Shown here one piece after another: positions 63,981 through 64,000 of a stretch of DNA of 64,000 nt. A program made the translations under genes and the position numbers. The stretch is from Deinococcus aetherius (GTDB lineage Bacteria > Deinococcota > Deinococci > Deinococcales > Deinococcaceae): the NCBI RefSeq assembly GCF_025997855.1, contig NZ_AP026560.1, positions 2,238,501 through 2,302,500 of the forward strand, read 5' to 3'. Every line of letters starts with the position of its first letter. Position 1 is the first letter of the stretch. Below the pieces are notes generated by a model. The model was not told where the DNA came from. It saw nothing but the letters and a program-made list of their open reading frames with translations, and made no database searches.

Positions 63981-64000
63981 GGGCGTAGCTTAACAGCCCC

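Overview
The window is high-GC DNA (about 70 percent by eye) densely packed with bacterial genes. Gene content and promoter style point to a Deinococcus-like bacterium: a NurA-HerA operon, amylosucrase, a [LysW]/acetylornithine-type aminotransferase, polyphosphate glucokinase, a probable aminodeoxyfutalosine deaminase, LptB with a DUF3084 protein, and at least a dozen genes whose start codon sits 6-7 nt downstream of a TANNNT -10 box, the leaderless-mRNA layout known from Deinococcus. The genus is an inference. No tRNA, rRNA, CRISPR array, integrase or intact insertion sequence was seen.

Layout. 1-6050: the end of rarA, a fasciclin protein, a VanW protein, pyrF, and divergent BKACE and DUF1028 genes. 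6137-13510: a sulfur-assimilation block (Rrf2 regulator; sulfite reductase, cysC and cysH overlapping; sat; a sulfonate/taurine-type ABC importer). Inverted repeats upstream of sir and sat could be shared operators. 13573-18473: small envelope proteins, a LysJ/ArgD aminotransferase, a YgiB-YgiC pair and an acetyltransferase. 18479-22117: nurA-herA and a CRP-family regulator. 22439-31708: metabolic genes (histone-deacetylase-like protein, PfkB kinase, methylmalonyl-CoA mutase, rpe-comB-nspC, SDR). 32086-37544: DUF554, a metzincin-like protease, a TTG-initiated helix-turn-helix protein, and a P450-kinase pair. 37742-42643: maltose-type ABC operon, a low-GC two-helix membrane protein, and an orphan UgpB-like binding protein. 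42690-50641: DUF3084/lptB, deoB, hisD and the CtaG-SCO part of a copper-delivery operon. 50643-58402: the PCuAC part of that operon, a LacI regulator, a GGDEF protein, tdk, rpmE, amidohydrolase, Spo0M, ppgK, rplT and rpmI. 58549-63980: an interrupted acetyltransferase, amylosucrase with a coupled 63-codon gene, NADAR, DUF2171, nucleotidyltransferase and VOC genes.

The observations most worth following are: a LacI operator at 51239-51256 with related sequences at the maltose-type operon and exactly over the amylosucrase promoter, suggesting a small alpha-glucan/sucrose regulon; two pseudogenes that still read as protein except for nonsense codons (54085-54471 and 58549-59355); a dispersed inverted-repeat element ending next to the start codons of pyrF, the Rrf2 gene and hisD; a variant P-loop in HerA; and the regulatory inverted repeats of the sulfur block.
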